Positions 12,901-25,911 of a stretch of DNA of 64,000 bases are shown here, piece after piece. The notes beneath the pieces were generated by a model. It was not told the DNA's origin. It searched no databases and worked only from the letters and a program-made list of their open reading frames with translations. The stretch lies in assembly GCA_023079485.1 (NCBI GenBank), contig CM041097.1:15737658-15801657 (forward strand). The letters run 5' to 3'. Positions within the stretch are counted from its first letter, which is position 1, and each line of letters begins with the position of its first letter. The stretch comes from Archilochus colubris (Eukaryota > Chordata > Aves > Apodiformes > Trochilidae). The translations under genes and the position numbers were made by a program.

Positions 12901-15900
12901 TCTGAGATGCTGGGTCATATGAAACCATCTTGGAAAAGGTTATTGATTAATATCTTGTCTTTCTTTCCCTCTGTCAGGCTGAGCTCTGCTGTCCAGGAAG
13001 CCAAAAGGTTTGCAGAACAGAAGCAGGGGACCTGCAGGTGAGTGGCAAAGTAAGATACAGCCCAGGAAAAGGGATACCCATGCTTATAAACAAGACCCCA
13101 AGACACCTCGATTGGAATCAGGGTCAAGGGGAGGCTTATGGAGGCTGCTAAAGCCTTCTCTGTTCCTAGCCAAATGCAGTGAGTTTAATGCACAGGTTCC
13201 CTTTTGTGGGCATCAATCTGGGTGACTGCTCTGATCCCTCAGCTCTGAAGCAGCCCTGCTTCTCCCTCCTTTCCTTTTCTTCTTGAAGAAGTGTGACTAT
13301 GCACATGTATATCCAGTACCAGCCTGCAAGGAGACAAGGTTTCTTCTGGACTTAGGGAAGATGATGACTGTGAATGCTAAACAGTTCATCTGATTATTAA
13401 TCTTCAACCCTCCTGGATGCTTACCCAACATCAGATTCAAGAATGGGGCTGCTTCTGACCGTATCTAACATAAAGTAATCCTTGTCTCACTGAAGTCTCA
13501 TTATATATAAAACCTGTTCAGATTTGGAACAGGCTCTCCATTTTAGAGACTCTCTTATGGATCCTAAAAAATCCAGAAAGGCTAAATTATATTGATGCAA
13601 TTAATGGAAGTTATTTGAGACTACTTTGCTACTGTAACAGTGATAGTAATGATGTGCTTGTGTGGCTTTGCACCCCCATTCTGGAATGATGTGTGGAGAA
13701 TATCACTAACCCTGTTCCTGAATAATTCATGTCCTATATTAGCCAATTTTTAAGCCTTTCTGCTTAACCACAGAAGATCAGCATTTTTGTTGCCTTTTTA
13801 ATCAAAGGTTTGGGGTAGAGGAGAGGGAGAGTATTAGTTTTCTTTCCCCAGGCTTTCAGTACATAACTTAGCTATTCAAATGAGGCTATTTTGGCCTAAG
13901 AAGCATCTTAGCATCTTAGGCCTGCTACATTATACAGCTTTCTAGTAAATCATGAATAAGTTCAAAGGCTGTGCAGCCTTTTTCCTAATTTCTCAAAGGT
14001 CCTTTTACTACCTAATTTGTTTTCATCCCATGTTACTTACTAACACTAATCAACTCTTCTGGTATTATTCCAGTCTGTGAGTGTGGGAAGGTTTGGCAGG
14101 TAATGTGTGGCAGCACAGGGAGCTTGAAAAATCCTGGCCTTGAAATTAATATTGTTGGTTGGAAATTGGACTGAATTCATTACCTACTGGAGGTCTCCTG
14201 AACTTTGCCTTCATGTAGGGATGCTTCACTGCTGTGAAACAGCAAAGCTCTGCTGGGCTTCTGAAGTGATGCTGAGTGACACAACCCCAGTTATTAGGAA
14301 TACTTAGCCTCAAAAGCAACAGATGGGGGCAAAAGCCCAAGCTCTGGCTCAGAGCAGAGAGAGAAGGGAGTGCCAACCTTGGCAAATGTAGGGCTGGGGG
14401 TCTCCTTCCTCTGCTTTTCTCCTGGGGTCTTGCAAAGCAATGTTTGGGGTTGCTTTTTTTGGTTGGTTTTGTTGAAATTAAAAGTGAAAAGGTTGCTTTA
14501 AAAATCCCATTAAGCATCCATCCTGTATCCCTGAGGGCAAGAGGACAACAGAGTTAAGACAAGGGGTTTGGTGGGATGACCATAGGAGGCAGCCCCCTGA
14601 ACCCAGTCTGGCACCTTGGCTAGGAGCTCCTTCTGGTCACTAGCCCAGTGACAGAACTCCTCTGACTGTCTGTGCATCCACACCAGCCCTTAATGTTTGA
14701 GCAAACTGCAATTTCTGGCAGGCAGCATCAGCCAAGTCTTGTTGGCAGGAGTTTGGCACTGAAGGGGAGTGTGTTTGGGTTGTCAGCCTGAAAGATTGAA
14801 CAGAAATGTTGATGTGTACAGAGAGCTCTGTGGACATATTTGGAGAAGGAGAGGTTGGAGTGAGATCACCACTATGGGAAACCAATTCCCTGTGTCTACA
14901 AGGCATCTCCAGACAGCTCCCCACTCTTGTGGTCTTTATTTATTTTCCATGCTCTTTCTTTCACTCTGATTCTTCCTCTGACACACCAGGTGAGGTCTGG
15001 CAGTCTGGGCTTACCCAAGGCAGTGCATGGAGCACTTGGTGTGACATTCACAGCTTCTTCTGGCACTTAAAACTGGCTTCTCTCCTCTTTGCCATTGTTT
15101 CTTCTTTTCTTCCCCTCTCTCTGCCCTAACGTTTGGGAAACAAAACCAGGATGTTCTTGAAAAACCAAAGGGAGTTTGAAAGCAACTGCTGTGTTCTATC
15201 CCAGACTTTGCCACCAATTTTCCAAAAATCCAGCTAATTTTCCAAAGAGCCTCTTCTCCTGGAGCTGCATCTCATTCTCATCTGGTTGCCAAGAGCCAGT
15301 CCACAGCTCCCAGGCTGCCATGAGGTAGAAATGACAGCTCCAGCTTTCACTTGCCCTGGAGTTGCTGGGGAGTTTTCTGTGTTCCTGTTCCACTGGGAAG
15401 TTTCCAACCTTCCTGCTGAGCTCTCCTCCAGCCACATCAGGTAAACTTAGCTGTGTATTGAACTCAGAGACTGGAACTAATCCCACATTTCAGCTTTAGA
15501 TAGAAGAGAACAATGAGATGGGGAGCTTAGCTTGGCCTCTGCCTCAAAGCTAAAGTTTTCAATACATTAAAGGAAACAGATGCCCTAAGCTTAAGCATGT
15601 GTGTTGTATTTTATACCAGCTGTACCTCTGTTGAGCTGAATGCCAGGGCTATATATTTGAGGCAAAGTCTGTGCAATACACAGTGTACTACATGGATGTC
15701 TAAATTTTCTGTATTCTGTTTAGTGTGTGTAAGTTTTGGTTCATTACTCTTGACAGAAAAGCTGTAATGCCAGGATCAATAGTCTGGATATAAATTCAGG
15801 AAGCTATAGAAAACTATTACTATTAGAAGACAGGAGCCAACCTCAGCAAACATATGTTTTTTTTCTTTCCCAACTGTTGATCTTTCTGTCACTGAAAGAA

Positions 15901-16866
15901 TTAATTCTACCCCCAAGTTTCACTTCCACTACTCAGAGCAGAAGTGACTGGCTCAGGTTGAGTTTTCTGCCAGCATTCCCTGGGCCTCCAAGAGACATTT
16001 ATATTGACTGAGAGAATGAGATTTAAATGTTTTTAATAATAAAAAGATGAATTTTTATTCAGGTATGAATTTATAAGATCCTTATTTATAAAATTTGAAT
16101 CTTTTAGCTGAAATGAACTGATATGCTAGCTGCTAAAAATGGCACTTAATTGTATTATCTTGTCCCCAGAGAGCACTTGCTATTTTCTTTGGCAAATAGA
16201 GGAAAATTTTAATTTTCCCTCATTTGAAATGTAAAAAGAGTGGTGAATAAGAGTGACTACCCTGAGATCTTGGCTGCACAGTGCAGGCTAGAAATGAGAA
16301 CAGACTCTGCAAGAAGAAAGTGGCATTAAAATGACTTTCCTTCCCTTTCAGCATTTTTACTACTGCTATGATTAGTGAAAGAACTGAGCTCTGAGTGTTC
16401 TTCATGCCTCTGATAAGCAAACACAATCAATCTGAAAAAGGAATGAACTCCTCTGCCCTTCAGCCCCATACTCCTGGTGTTGCTGACCATCTCTGCCCTC
16501 TGGTTTGGAATAGGAGGAGTGAGGGATCCTCAGGAGCAGGAGGAACACTTCCCAAGACTGCTGAGCCTGCTGAGGAGGTGTTTTGGATACCCTGAAGATT
16601 GCACCAGGAGATGAAGGGCATGCAGGACCTGAGCTGGCTCAGCCATACCTGCAGTCACATTTCTAGGCTTGTAGTTTAGTCTAGGAGGCACGTTCAGGCT
16701 ATTTAAGAAGTGCAGACGTGGTTATGATAGATCCTCCAGGGCGAGATCTTTCCCAATCTCCAGGGTGGCTGGCTTGGATTTTTCCATAGGAACTCTGTTC
16801 CTATGCTTGCTGGGCATGTGACTTGGGGCAAAGCCTTTTGTTTTGTGGGAAGTGCATGCAAAGGGT
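9902..16866. other. Intergenic sequence, one unassigned exon-like block
   Basis: Mostly AT-rich non-coding sequence. I recognised no protein family. The only block with convincing splice sites on both sides is at 12978-13037 (listed separately). Confidence 0.55.
12978..13037 (+). other. Possible 60-nt orphan exon
   Basis: A 60-base block lies between a good acceptor (a pyrimidine stretch ending CCCTCTGTCAG) and a near-perfect donor (CTGCAG followed by GTGAGT). Two of its frames are open; one reads LSSAVQEAKRFAEQKQGTC, which looks protein-like and lysine/glutamate-rich. I do not recognise it and see no partner exon nearby. It could be an exon of a long non-coding RNA, a distant 5' exon of a neighbouring gene, or chance. 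Confidence 0.2.
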
Positions 16867-17361
16867 GGGGGCCCCTCAGCTCAGGAAGCAGATTGAGGTC
16901 CTGGAGCGGGTCCAAAGGAGGCAACTGGGCTGGTGAAGGGACTTGAGCACAGATCCTGTGTGGAGAGGCTGAGGGAGCTGGGGGTGTTCAGCCTAAAGAA
17001 GAGGAGGCTCAGGGGAGACCTCATCACTCTCTACAACTCCCTGAAAGGAGGTTGGAGCCAGGGGGGGGGTTGGTCTCTTTTCCCAGGCAGCTCTCAGCAA
17101 GACAAGAGGGCAGGGTCTCAAGTTGTACCAGGGGAGGTTTAGGTTGGATATTAGAAAGAATTTCTTTACGGAGAGGGTGATCAGTCATTGGAATGGGCTG
17201 CCCAGGGAAGTAGTGGATTCTCCGTGTCTGGAGATATTTCAAAAGAGCCTGGATGTGGCACTCAGTGCCATGAGCTGGGAACTGCAGCAGTAGTGGATCA
17301 AGGGTTGGACTTGATGATCTCAGAGGTCCCTTCCAACCCAGCCAATTCTATGATTCTATGA
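16867..17361 (+). mobile_element. CR1 LINE, 3' fragment
   Basis: The element starts with the CR1 block GGGCCCCTCAGCTCAGGAAG and GTCCTGGAGCGGGTCCAAAG, continues through the ORF2 C-terminal region ([19 protein letters not shown] in one frame), and ends in CCAATTCTATGATTCTATG. The ORF2 frame is broken: a G9 run near 17061 interrupts it and in-frame stops follow. The copy is 5'-truncated and inactive. Confidence 0.92.
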
Positions 17362-18377
17362 AAAATGATAGGATATCAGGCCCTCTACTTCTTTCCACTG
17401 GGAACAAATGCCCTGTCCTGGGGTGAGGCAGGGAAAGCTTCTGTGTGCTGGTGGGCATATGCTATGCAAAGTACTTGGTAATACCAATTATACATAAAAC
17501 AAAAAAACCAAGACAGAGCCCCAGTTTAGGAGGTTGGACTTCAGCTGTGCATCTGCCCTTGTGCCAAAGTGCTACTTAAAATTCTGTGTGTGAGATGTGG
17601 CCTCAAAGGGAGCCCCAGATGCCAGATCTCTGTCTTGGCTCACCAGCTGGGCACTCTCTTGGCAGACCCTGCAGTTCCCTTTCTTACTCAATCCATGGAT
17701 TTTGCAAGGGTCTTTTACCATGTGCTGCTCACAACCTCTCCAAGATGTAGCTAATTCCAGATGGTTGACCTCTCGTTTGCTTCTTTTTTTCCTCCTAAGG
17801 AGGGCTGAGTGTGAAAACTCATGTGGTTGAAGCAGAAATGGTTGTGTGAAGCTCAGATGAGTGCTAAATGCAGAATGAGGGGCTGGGGAGCTGAACAGCT
17901 GGAAGTTTCTGCATTTCAGAGCTGCAGGGTCCAATCCTGAGCCTGACAAATAAGAATCCTGGGGTTTGACTCTAATGTGGCCTTTGGTACTTATTCTTCT
18001 GGTCTGTTACACAGATGTAAGAATTAAGTTAAAATGTGAAGAGATGCTATGGCAAGATAATAGATATCTATGTATTAACTTCTACTTTAGTTTATATGTC
18101 AGTTTATCATCTTTTTATCAAACAAGCCTAGGAATGCTCAGTAGTCAAGATAGTAATATCAGTGGAACTCTTAAATGATCAGATTTGAAACCTTGGTAAC
18201 CCTTTCCCCTTCCCACCCAACAGCAAAAAGTGAATGCCCTGCTCACTCCAAGTATCATAGGAGCTGTTTTATCTTTTCCATTTTTGCTTGGGAAGATCTT
18301 GATTCTACTAGGTTAGAGCGGGCATGTTCTTAGCACAGTTAAATCTCAGAGCTTATTGCCATGAGAGATGTGAGCTT

Positions 18378-18418
18378 AGAGGATATGAAAGTGTTCCATC
18401 CAAGAGGATATGAAAGTG
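18378..18418 (+). repeat. Short direct repeat, 25-bp period, two copies
   Basis: AGAGGATATGAAAGTG occurs at 18378-18393 and again at 18403-18418, separated by nine bases. It looks like a local tandem duplication. Confidence 0.8.
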
Positions 18419-19491
18419 GTCTGCTCAGGGAGAGTTTAGGGCCTCTTGTATAAGGAACCCAGTTCCAGGCTTTAAAGCTGTACCACGTGCCAGGATTTCA
18501 AAAAAGGCAGGTCTAAAAATGGCCTTTTAAGCTGGCAGTTATTTCTGATATATCACCAAGACAAACTTTCAGAGGAGAAATATTAAAGCTGAGTGACAGC
18601 ACTTGGACAGTCTTACTTGGCAAAAAAAAATGACTGAGCAAAACCTGTTTGGCCTTACTTTGGAAGGTGGGGGTCAAATGGGGGAGGAGAAAAAGCCCTG
18701 TTGTCCATCTTACTGCTTTAGACTCCAGTGTGAGTGATCTTCCTTTATGTATTTTCTAACCTAGTGTTTGCTAATAATTTCTAGGAATCCACCTGTTGTC
18801 TGGCCTCCAGTTATCTGATTTATTTTCTTCAGACATTTTAGAGGAAATAACTTTGCAGTCTTTTTAATACACAACCAATAAATACACTTTTAAAGTCAGG
18901 AGCAGAAGACCTGGGCCTCAGCTCAGTGTCCTTCCATTCAATAACAAAGCTATTGACCAGGATGAGAAAAGGGTCTAAAGCCACAAACTGAAAATAAAAA
19001 TTGCCAGTGTTCAGGAAGATGTACAGGGAAATTTTTATAAACAGTCAAATATTCCAAATTGAAACCAATCCATAAAATAGAGGTTATGCTATTGGATTTG
19101 GGGGGTCAAGTAGATACAGGCAGGTAATTAGATGTCTGTGTTGCAGCCCAATAGTTAAAAAAAAAACAAATACTGTGTTTTAAACTTATTTCCCTATGAA
19201 AGCTGACACCTGGGGCTTTTCCTTATATAAAAATACTGAGGTGCTTCTAAAAATAACCACGATTTCCATTACTCCTTTGAGGATGTTAAGACTTTATGGT
19301 GGTTACCTTTCTGCACTGAGTGATGAGTAGGTCTAACACCATGCTGCCCCATCTTGTCAGATAGTGGTGACTAAAAAACAGCCATTGGAAGTTAGATGTC
19401 TGAGACACTTTTAATTTTTTTTTTTTTTAAGCAACAGGCTATCTGAGTTATGAAAATAACTCCAGTGTATTAAGTTTCCAATATTCTTCAG

Positions 19492-19729
19492 GCTGAAGTA
19501 CGACGAGGAGAGGTTCTTCCCTTCTTGGTGTGCCTCCAGGGAGTGTCTGCTACATATTCAAGTTCTTTAAAAGACAAAAAGTTACAGAAGAGAGAACTGA
19601 AAGACACAGCAGCTCTGAGTGATGACTTCAGACTGGCCCAGGGATATAGGATGGTGTTGAGTAATTCAAGTTTACTGTACTCTCCCTGGAAAGAAACAAA
19701 TGTGGCTGCAGCTATGCCAGCTCTCCCAG
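19492..19729 (+). other. Possible orphan exon, 238 nt, open throughout
   Basis: The block runs from an acceptor (ATATTCTTCAG) to a strong donor (CTCCCAG followed by GTAAGA). The frame that begins at its first base stays open for all 79 codons and leaves one extra base. It includes the segment DKKLQKRELKDTAALSDDF. I recognise no protein family and the acceptor pyrimidine tract is weak. It may be a chance frame or a non-coding RNA exon. Confidence 0.15.
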
Positions 19730-22059
19730 GTAAGAAGGAAAATGAGTTTCTCCCAACTTTCTTTGCTTGTTCCAGGCAGAAGAAACACTATTTCTTTTTT
19801 TCCCCCTTGCTCTTGGGGAAGTGTTTGCACTTTTCCTGCAGTGGAACTGCAGTCTGACTAAATCACAATTTGTGGCAGGCTTGGTTTCCTTCTACACTGA
19901 TTCATTAAAGTCCCAGCTCTTAATTGGCAGACCTGGCCAGACCAACAGTGAGTGACCAATTTCTTTGGAGGTCAGGATGGGTTTTTCTATAGAAGATGCA
20001 GAGTTTTAATGACATAGGTAGAAACAAAAATGGATGGAGAAAGGACAGCAAGAACTCATTATTCTGTTACCTCTCCCACCACTGCAAAGGTCTGTTTGAT
20101 CTGGGCTCTCTGGAACTAGGGATGAGGTAGGCAGAAGGGTTTGGAGAAGAGATAAACTACTTGTTGGAATGCAGCTCTGGAGACAAGGTCAGAAATATGC
20201 TTCTCTCTGCTAAAATGGGCACCTTTCCCCTTTCTGTGTGGTTCATTTTCCACAGGGGCCAAGAAACCTGGGTGAATATGGGTCATGTTTGCTGGCAAGA
20301 GGGGTTTTGAAGATTCTAGGTTTGCTATTTAGTGTTTGTTCCAGATTAACTGGGGAGTTCCTTTTTAAGTGGTGCTTTTGAACGTGGCTTTTAGGAATAA
20401 GAAATTAAATGCCCAGCTGTGCATGAAATACCCACAGAAATTCTTTAGCTGCAGAGAGGCTGGAGTAAATTCAGTCTCAGTGAATGCTCTGGCAGTGCCA
20501 CGTTTTCTGCTGGCAAATGGGGCTCTGCTGCCACCTCTGGAACACAGCCAGGAGAAGCTTGAGGGTACTGGTGTGCTGAGGAAGAATCATCATAAAAATA
20601 TGATCAGAGCCTTGGGAAACTGTAACAGGGCTCATATTCTGAGTCTGCTGTAAGCCAAACAGAACCATTTCCTTTGAGACTGCTGAAAAATGAGGTTTCA
20701 CTGGGACCAAACTCACAATCTTCTCTTCCTGTGCAAAGAGGATCCAGTGGTGTTCAGACTCCTCTGTCAGCTCCTAGTAACTGCAGATTGCTCTGGAGAA
20801 ACTTGATGTTGACAGTGGATGAACGGGCATTTTGTTCTAAAGTGACTGCTCCTGAGTTGATCACTGGCACATCACCTACACAGTGTCAGTCACCCAGATT
20901 TTTGGGACCCAGCTCTTGGGACTTGCTGGAAACAAGTAGAGCTTGTGTCATTCTGAGATTAAGGAGGGATTAGCCATGCAGTTTCAGTCAAGCTTAAAAA
21001 GAAAGGTTAAACACTTTGGGAGGAGGAAGCCTGTGTGTCTGTAGGCACACGTGTCTTCCAAAACAACAGATGGTTTCAATAAAGTTGCTCCTGCTGCTAG
21101 GAAGTGGCACTTCTTGACATTAGCAGAGCCACATCTCATCAGGGTTCTTGTTTCTACCAGCCTGGCTCAGCAAGGCCAAATCCACTGTCCAGTATGGGGT
21201 AATCAGAACAGGCACTCCAATACCTGCCCCATTAATTGCCCCCTGCCAGCCTTCCCTTTCTTCTGATGTAACGCCCACTGTGCTCAGTAGGGCAGGATCA
21301 ATAAGCTTTGAAGGGCAACTTCCCCTAATGATCCACAATTCCCCCTACTTAAAGTGCTGCAAGAACTCTCTTTTTTTTTTTTTATTTTATTTTTTTTTAA
21401 AGCTTCTGCAAGAAATGTGTGATTTCTTGGAGCTGCCACACACACACAGAAAAAAAAACCCCTCTTTGTTTCAGTCGATGTATCGATGTATTAAATTATT
21501 GTGCAACTAAATGAATGTGCCCCTTGGTGACAGAACTGCAGAAAATGAGCAGTGTTTTATGCATTAAAGACAAACTGGTAAAAAATTGTTTTTCCAAGGT
21601 TAGATTGTTCCACAGTGAGCATCAAGAGCTTTCCAATTAAACTACGAGGGTTTTTCAGGGTGCAGTTGTATGGGCTGTATCACTTCTCAGAGATTCCCAG
21701 TATGAACTTACACATACAAATAACAGAATAATTGTAAATTATAGTCATTGAGACACATTTGGGTGAGAGCAAGTATTATTTTTTATCAGTTTTGTATTTA
21801 AATTTTACAGTTAAACAGTTTTGCTGGAAATAAGTGTTGGTTTGTTTGTTTTTTAATTGAAGAGATCCATTGAAACAGAGACCATTCAAAACGTTGCTCT
21901 GGAAAACTGAAAAGGCTTTTCAAGTTTCTGTAAATCTACTTCTTTCCTTGGAAGGGTGTGGTTTGTTGGGGCTTAGGATGGCCCTTCCTTTCATGATGCC
22001 CTCCACTTTTCAGAGAAAGAACATACAAAAAATGTCCAAGAAAAAAAAGAAGATCCTCC

Positions 22060-22363
22060 TGTAGCGGGAGGAGCCCTTCTTGCTCCTAGGGCTGATCCTG
22101 AGGCCTCGGGGTTTAGCCCATTCCTGGACGATGTCCTAGGGCTGTTCCTGGGGCTCCGGGATCTACCCCTTCTTGCCTGCTCCTGGGGCTCCTTGAGCTG
22201 TGGACTTCTCCATCCTCACTGAAGAGTGAGAGCTCTCTCCATGGGTGTCAGCTGCTCTCTTATTGGCCCCTTGCTCCTGCACATGCTCAGGAGGGAGGCC
22301 AGACACAGGTGAACCCACACCCACTCATCAATAACTCAGGGCACCTGGTCCTGTCTCACTACA
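22060..22363. mobile_element. Solo LTR-like element, 304 bp
   Basis: The block starts TGTAGCGGGA and ends TCTCACTACA, so its ends form a TG...CA inverted repeat (10 bases, 2 mismatches). It is flanked on both sides by the 6-base direct repeat TCCTCC (22054-22059 and 22364-22369). TG...CA ends with a 6-bp target duplication are typical of LTRs of class II endogenous retroviruses. The inside is GC-rich with repeated CCTAGGGCTG and CTGGGGCTCC pieces and an inverted CCAAT (ATTGG). No internal retroviral genes are present, so it is best read as a solo LTR left by recombination. A non-autonomous DNA element is the alternative. Orientation is uncertain. Confidence 0.65.
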
Positions 22364-22369
22364 TCCTCC

Positions 22370-23400
22370 AGTGATACCCTCCTTGCTATGACATAGAAAA
22401 TTAAAATAGAAATATTTACATGGATTAAAAATTGTTCCCTTTTAAAGCTGTTTGAACAGCCCCTTGTTCATATTTTTCTTCAAATTTTGCTTCAGTCCCT
22501 TTCATTATCTTCATTTTGCCAGCAGGAGATAACATGGGAAGTCTTTCCCAGCATTCTGTAGTAGGAATCAGATCCTTCAGAAGTTCTCCCTCCACCATCT
22601 CCTGTGCAGCAAAAGCACTGGGGGTGGTTTGGGCAGTTCCCTACCAGAAGACTCAAAAACAAAAATTTGCTGAAGATTTGATGCTCTCTTTGTCCCTGTA
22701 TTGAAGGCAGATGAGTTAAAGTTTCCTAATTAACTTGTTCTCTAAGTGTAATGAAGGTAAACTCTTTCAGGAGCTTCATTGCTTGTTCAAACATTTTTTG
22801 TGCTATTTTCTAAGTCCTCAATTATCTGAAAAAGTGTGCATTTTGTTAATTTTCTCCTGAAGCTTTTTCCTTCCCCTCTTCTTGATTTATGACTAAGACA
22901 ATCTTGACTCTGAAGGCAAGAATCCCAGAACAAACAGTGCCAGTTTTGAGTTCAAAAGGGGGGCAATGTTTCTAATCACTTATAAAAGACAGACATGGAC
23001 TCTGTGTTCCTTCTCAGTTGATATTATTTTGTCTTTGGTTTTGAACCTTTGGAATATCAAATGGGGAAAAAAAAATTTTCTCCATCAAGTGTTTTCAGCT
23101 GTGTGTTTTCAAGCTGTATCTGCAGAAATTATGAAGTAGGTGTGAAACTAAAGCACAAGTGAAAGCATTCTAGTCCCTCAATAACCAGGACATTTCAGAG
23201 TCTTGCAGAATTTTAAAATGGTATCATCAGTTTCAGAAGCACTGCTGGCAAAAAGAATAAAAAAAAATATAAAACATGCTGCCAAAACTTATTAGAATAT
23301 TGATAAAGGGATTTGTATCAATGTATCTCTAAGGGCTTTACACCTCCTCATTGTCTCCTGGGAAGGCAAAATCCAGGAAACCAAATTATCTGATCAGTTT
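22370..23400. other. Intergenic sequence, no gene recognised
   Basis: AT-rich stretch between the solo-LTR-like element and the next CR1 copy. I see no exon, RNA gene or further mobile element in it. Confidence 0.55.
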
Positions 23401-23877
23401 AAGAAGGATGTAGAGGTCCTGGAACAGGTCCAAAGGAGGGCAACCAGGCTGGTGAAGGGACTCGAGCACAGGCCCTATGAGGAGAGGCTGAGAGAGCTGG
23501 GGCTGTTCAGCCTGAAGAAGAGGAGGCTCAGGGAAGACCTCATTGCTGTCTACAACTACCTGAAAGGAGGCTGTAGCGAGGTGGGAACTGGACTCTTTTC
23601 ACAGGCGACCTTCAACAAGACAAGAGGACACAGTCTTAAGTTGTGCCAGGGGAGGTTTAGGTTAGATATTAGAAAGAATTTCTTCACGGAGAGGGTGATT
23701 AGGCTGTGGAATGGACTGCCCGGGGAGGTGGTAGATTCTCCGTCCCTGGAGACATTTAAAAAAAGACTGGATGTGGCACTCAGTGCCATGGTCTAGCAAC
23801 TGCTCCGATGGGTCAAGGGTTGGACTAGATGATCTCTGAGGTCCCTTCCAACCCGGCTAATTCTATGATTCTATGAG
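23401..23877 (+). mobile_element. CR1 LINE, 3' fragment with open ORF2 end
   Basis: The block runs from GAGGTCCTGGAACAGGTCC to the CR1 3' end GGCTAATTCTATGATTCTATG. Unlike the other copies here, the ORF2 C-terminal frame is uninterrupted over 23452-23796 (114 codons), with [19 protein letters not shown] and [20 protein letters not shown]. That suggests a relatively young insertion. It lacks the reverse transcriptase and so cannot move on its own. Confidence 0.93.
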
Positions 23878-23898
23878 CTATTGGAAGCATCAAGCCAA

Positions 23899-23956
23899 GA
23901 CTTGTATTTCTCTGACATGTATTTCTGACTTGTATTCTGACTTGTATTTCTCTGCA
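23899..23956 (+). repeat. Short imperfect tandem repeat next to CR1
   Basis: Several imperfect copies of CTTGTATTTCTCTGA or CTTGTATTCTGA follow each other about 20 bases beyond the CR1 tail. It is a small local expansion. Confidence 0.65.
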
Positions 23957-25829
23957 CAAAATACTGGGCCTGCTCCTCTTTCCAGGCAAAACAACAACAG
24001 GAGAAAGGATGTGGCAGAAGGAAAGGGAGCTGGAACTCACTAAGCATCTTGCAGTTGCTGAAATAATTGGTTCTAATGTTTGTGTGCAATGAAAATGCCA
24101 TTTATAACACCTCACTTTGATGTGCTGGGTGACTGCTACAGATTTTGGAGCAGCTTGCACAGGCAGTGGGGTTTTTATTTTGCACCTGAGAGATCCAACA
24201 AATTATATGAAAAAGCCAGGTCCCTGGGCTTCCCCATGGGCAGTGCAGGAAGGTTTCCAGAGAGGGCAATGGGGGATGTGAAGTATTTCACCTGAGAAAG
24301 ACTTCAGACTAAGAAATAGTGCTGCTATAAATGACTTTTAAAGAGAATTCAAACCTGTTTGTGTGGTAATTTGTTTGCTTCACCAAAAACCTGACAGAGC
24401 TAAGCTCTTTCAAGACAAGCTTGTGTTCCAGAAGACTGTTTCAACGTGGAATCTCTATTTAAAAACATTCCTCATTTCACTTCTGTACCTGAACACTAAT
24501 CCAACCGGGGCCAAGTGCCCACACCAAAGGAAATGAACTGCATCAGGCAGTGCCATTTGCTAAAAGGTAAGAGTGGAGAGATTCTCCTTCCCTTCGTTTT
24601 ACATTCCTGGGGACAATTTCACATCGCTGAATGGGGAGATTGGAAAACTGCAGAATCGATTTGCAGACGTGAAGTTCTATTTTCTTTTACATCTCCTTTA
24701 TCAGGGGCTCCATCATTCCTGTATCGTTGTGGCATTACTATCGACAGCAGCCTGGATGCCACTGATAATTGCTCAGCTAGGGAAGAGCTGTGCCTTTCAA
24801 GTGAGAGCAAAACCACAGCAGCAGCAGTCAGGTGGCACTGGATGGTACTATTCTTGCCTTTAAATTCATCTGCTATCCAGTATTGTTTACGTACATATGC
24901 CACGTTATTTCTGAGAGCTAGAAGGAAATGGATTTTTAAAACACTGCATTCTTTTTTCTGGGTGGAACTACCCATCTAAAAGCTGAAAAGTTGTATTAAA
25001 AGCTGATTTGATGAAGAAAAATAGGAGCGAAGAAAACCCACAACAAACCCAGAAAAAAAGGATGGACTTCAGAATCCTCCCATTATTAATTCTTCTTTCA
25101 TTGTGTTTCACAAAGACCAAAACAACTCTTCCACAGCAAACCTCTGCTCATGACTCAGTTCCCAGGAATGAAACCAGGGGGTAGTTCCTGCAGAAAGCTG
25201 GAAAAGCCAGTGGCTATCAGCCACTTCATCTCTGGGATGGAGAGCAAAACATTCTTTGTTGATCTTAAAAGGTCATTTGCAACAAACCAGTTGCTTGTCT
25301 GCTGGAGTTGTTCAGCTGCTTTCCAGGCAGGACTGCTACTGGGAGATCTGTGAGAGTTCTGGGGAGTACAAACACTGAGAAAAGCAGAAAGACCCCTGGC
25401 ATGTCGAGCTTGCAGATTAAGTAGCTGATGAGGTGGATTTTTGATAAAGGCTCATTCAGCCTCGCACAGCTCAGGGCCTTGTGTCCAGATGCTGCCCTGC
25501 CCCTGACCGTGCCCTTGCAAGGCAAGGAAAAGGGGCAGGCTTTTTTTTTTTTTTTTCCCTTTTTCTGGTGTTTTCCCAGTAGCTGTCATGCTGGCTGCTG
25601 TCCCCAGACAGCTTTTAGGGTGTCACCTCCGACCCCTCCTTGCGAGCTCAGGGCAAGGGGGGGTTTAAGAGACACAAAGAAAGTCAGCACAAAGCCTGAT
25701 CAGACAGGAGCTGCAGGGGCTTTATTTTATTCATACGGAGAGGCCCTTTCTCCCGGGTCTCACTGGAGCTGAACTCACTCCCGGACAACTACCCCAAAGG
25801 GTCCCCACAGACCCCTGCCTGCAGGCCCC
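23957..25829. other. Intergenic sequence upstream of KBTBD8
   Basis: No recognised coding exon. GC content and CpG frequency rise after about 25.4 kb toward the KBTBD8 promoter, and a T run lies at 25541-25557. The open frames near 24.5-24.9 kb overlap on both strands and match no known family. Confidence 0.55.
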
Positions 25830-25911
25830 AAGATGGCGGCTCCGCCCTTAGGCGCTCTCTCCTCGTTGCTAGGCGACGGGCGCGGCCCGCCCTCCGCGCC
25901 TCCTCCTGGGA

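Larger units (their letters stand above)
17362..22053. other. Intergenic sequence, AT-rich
   Basis: No recognised gene. It contains a 25-bp-period direct repeat at 18378-18418, T-rich runs near 19413-19430 and 21371-21399, and one exon-like open block at 19492-19729 (listed separately). Confidence 0.55.
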
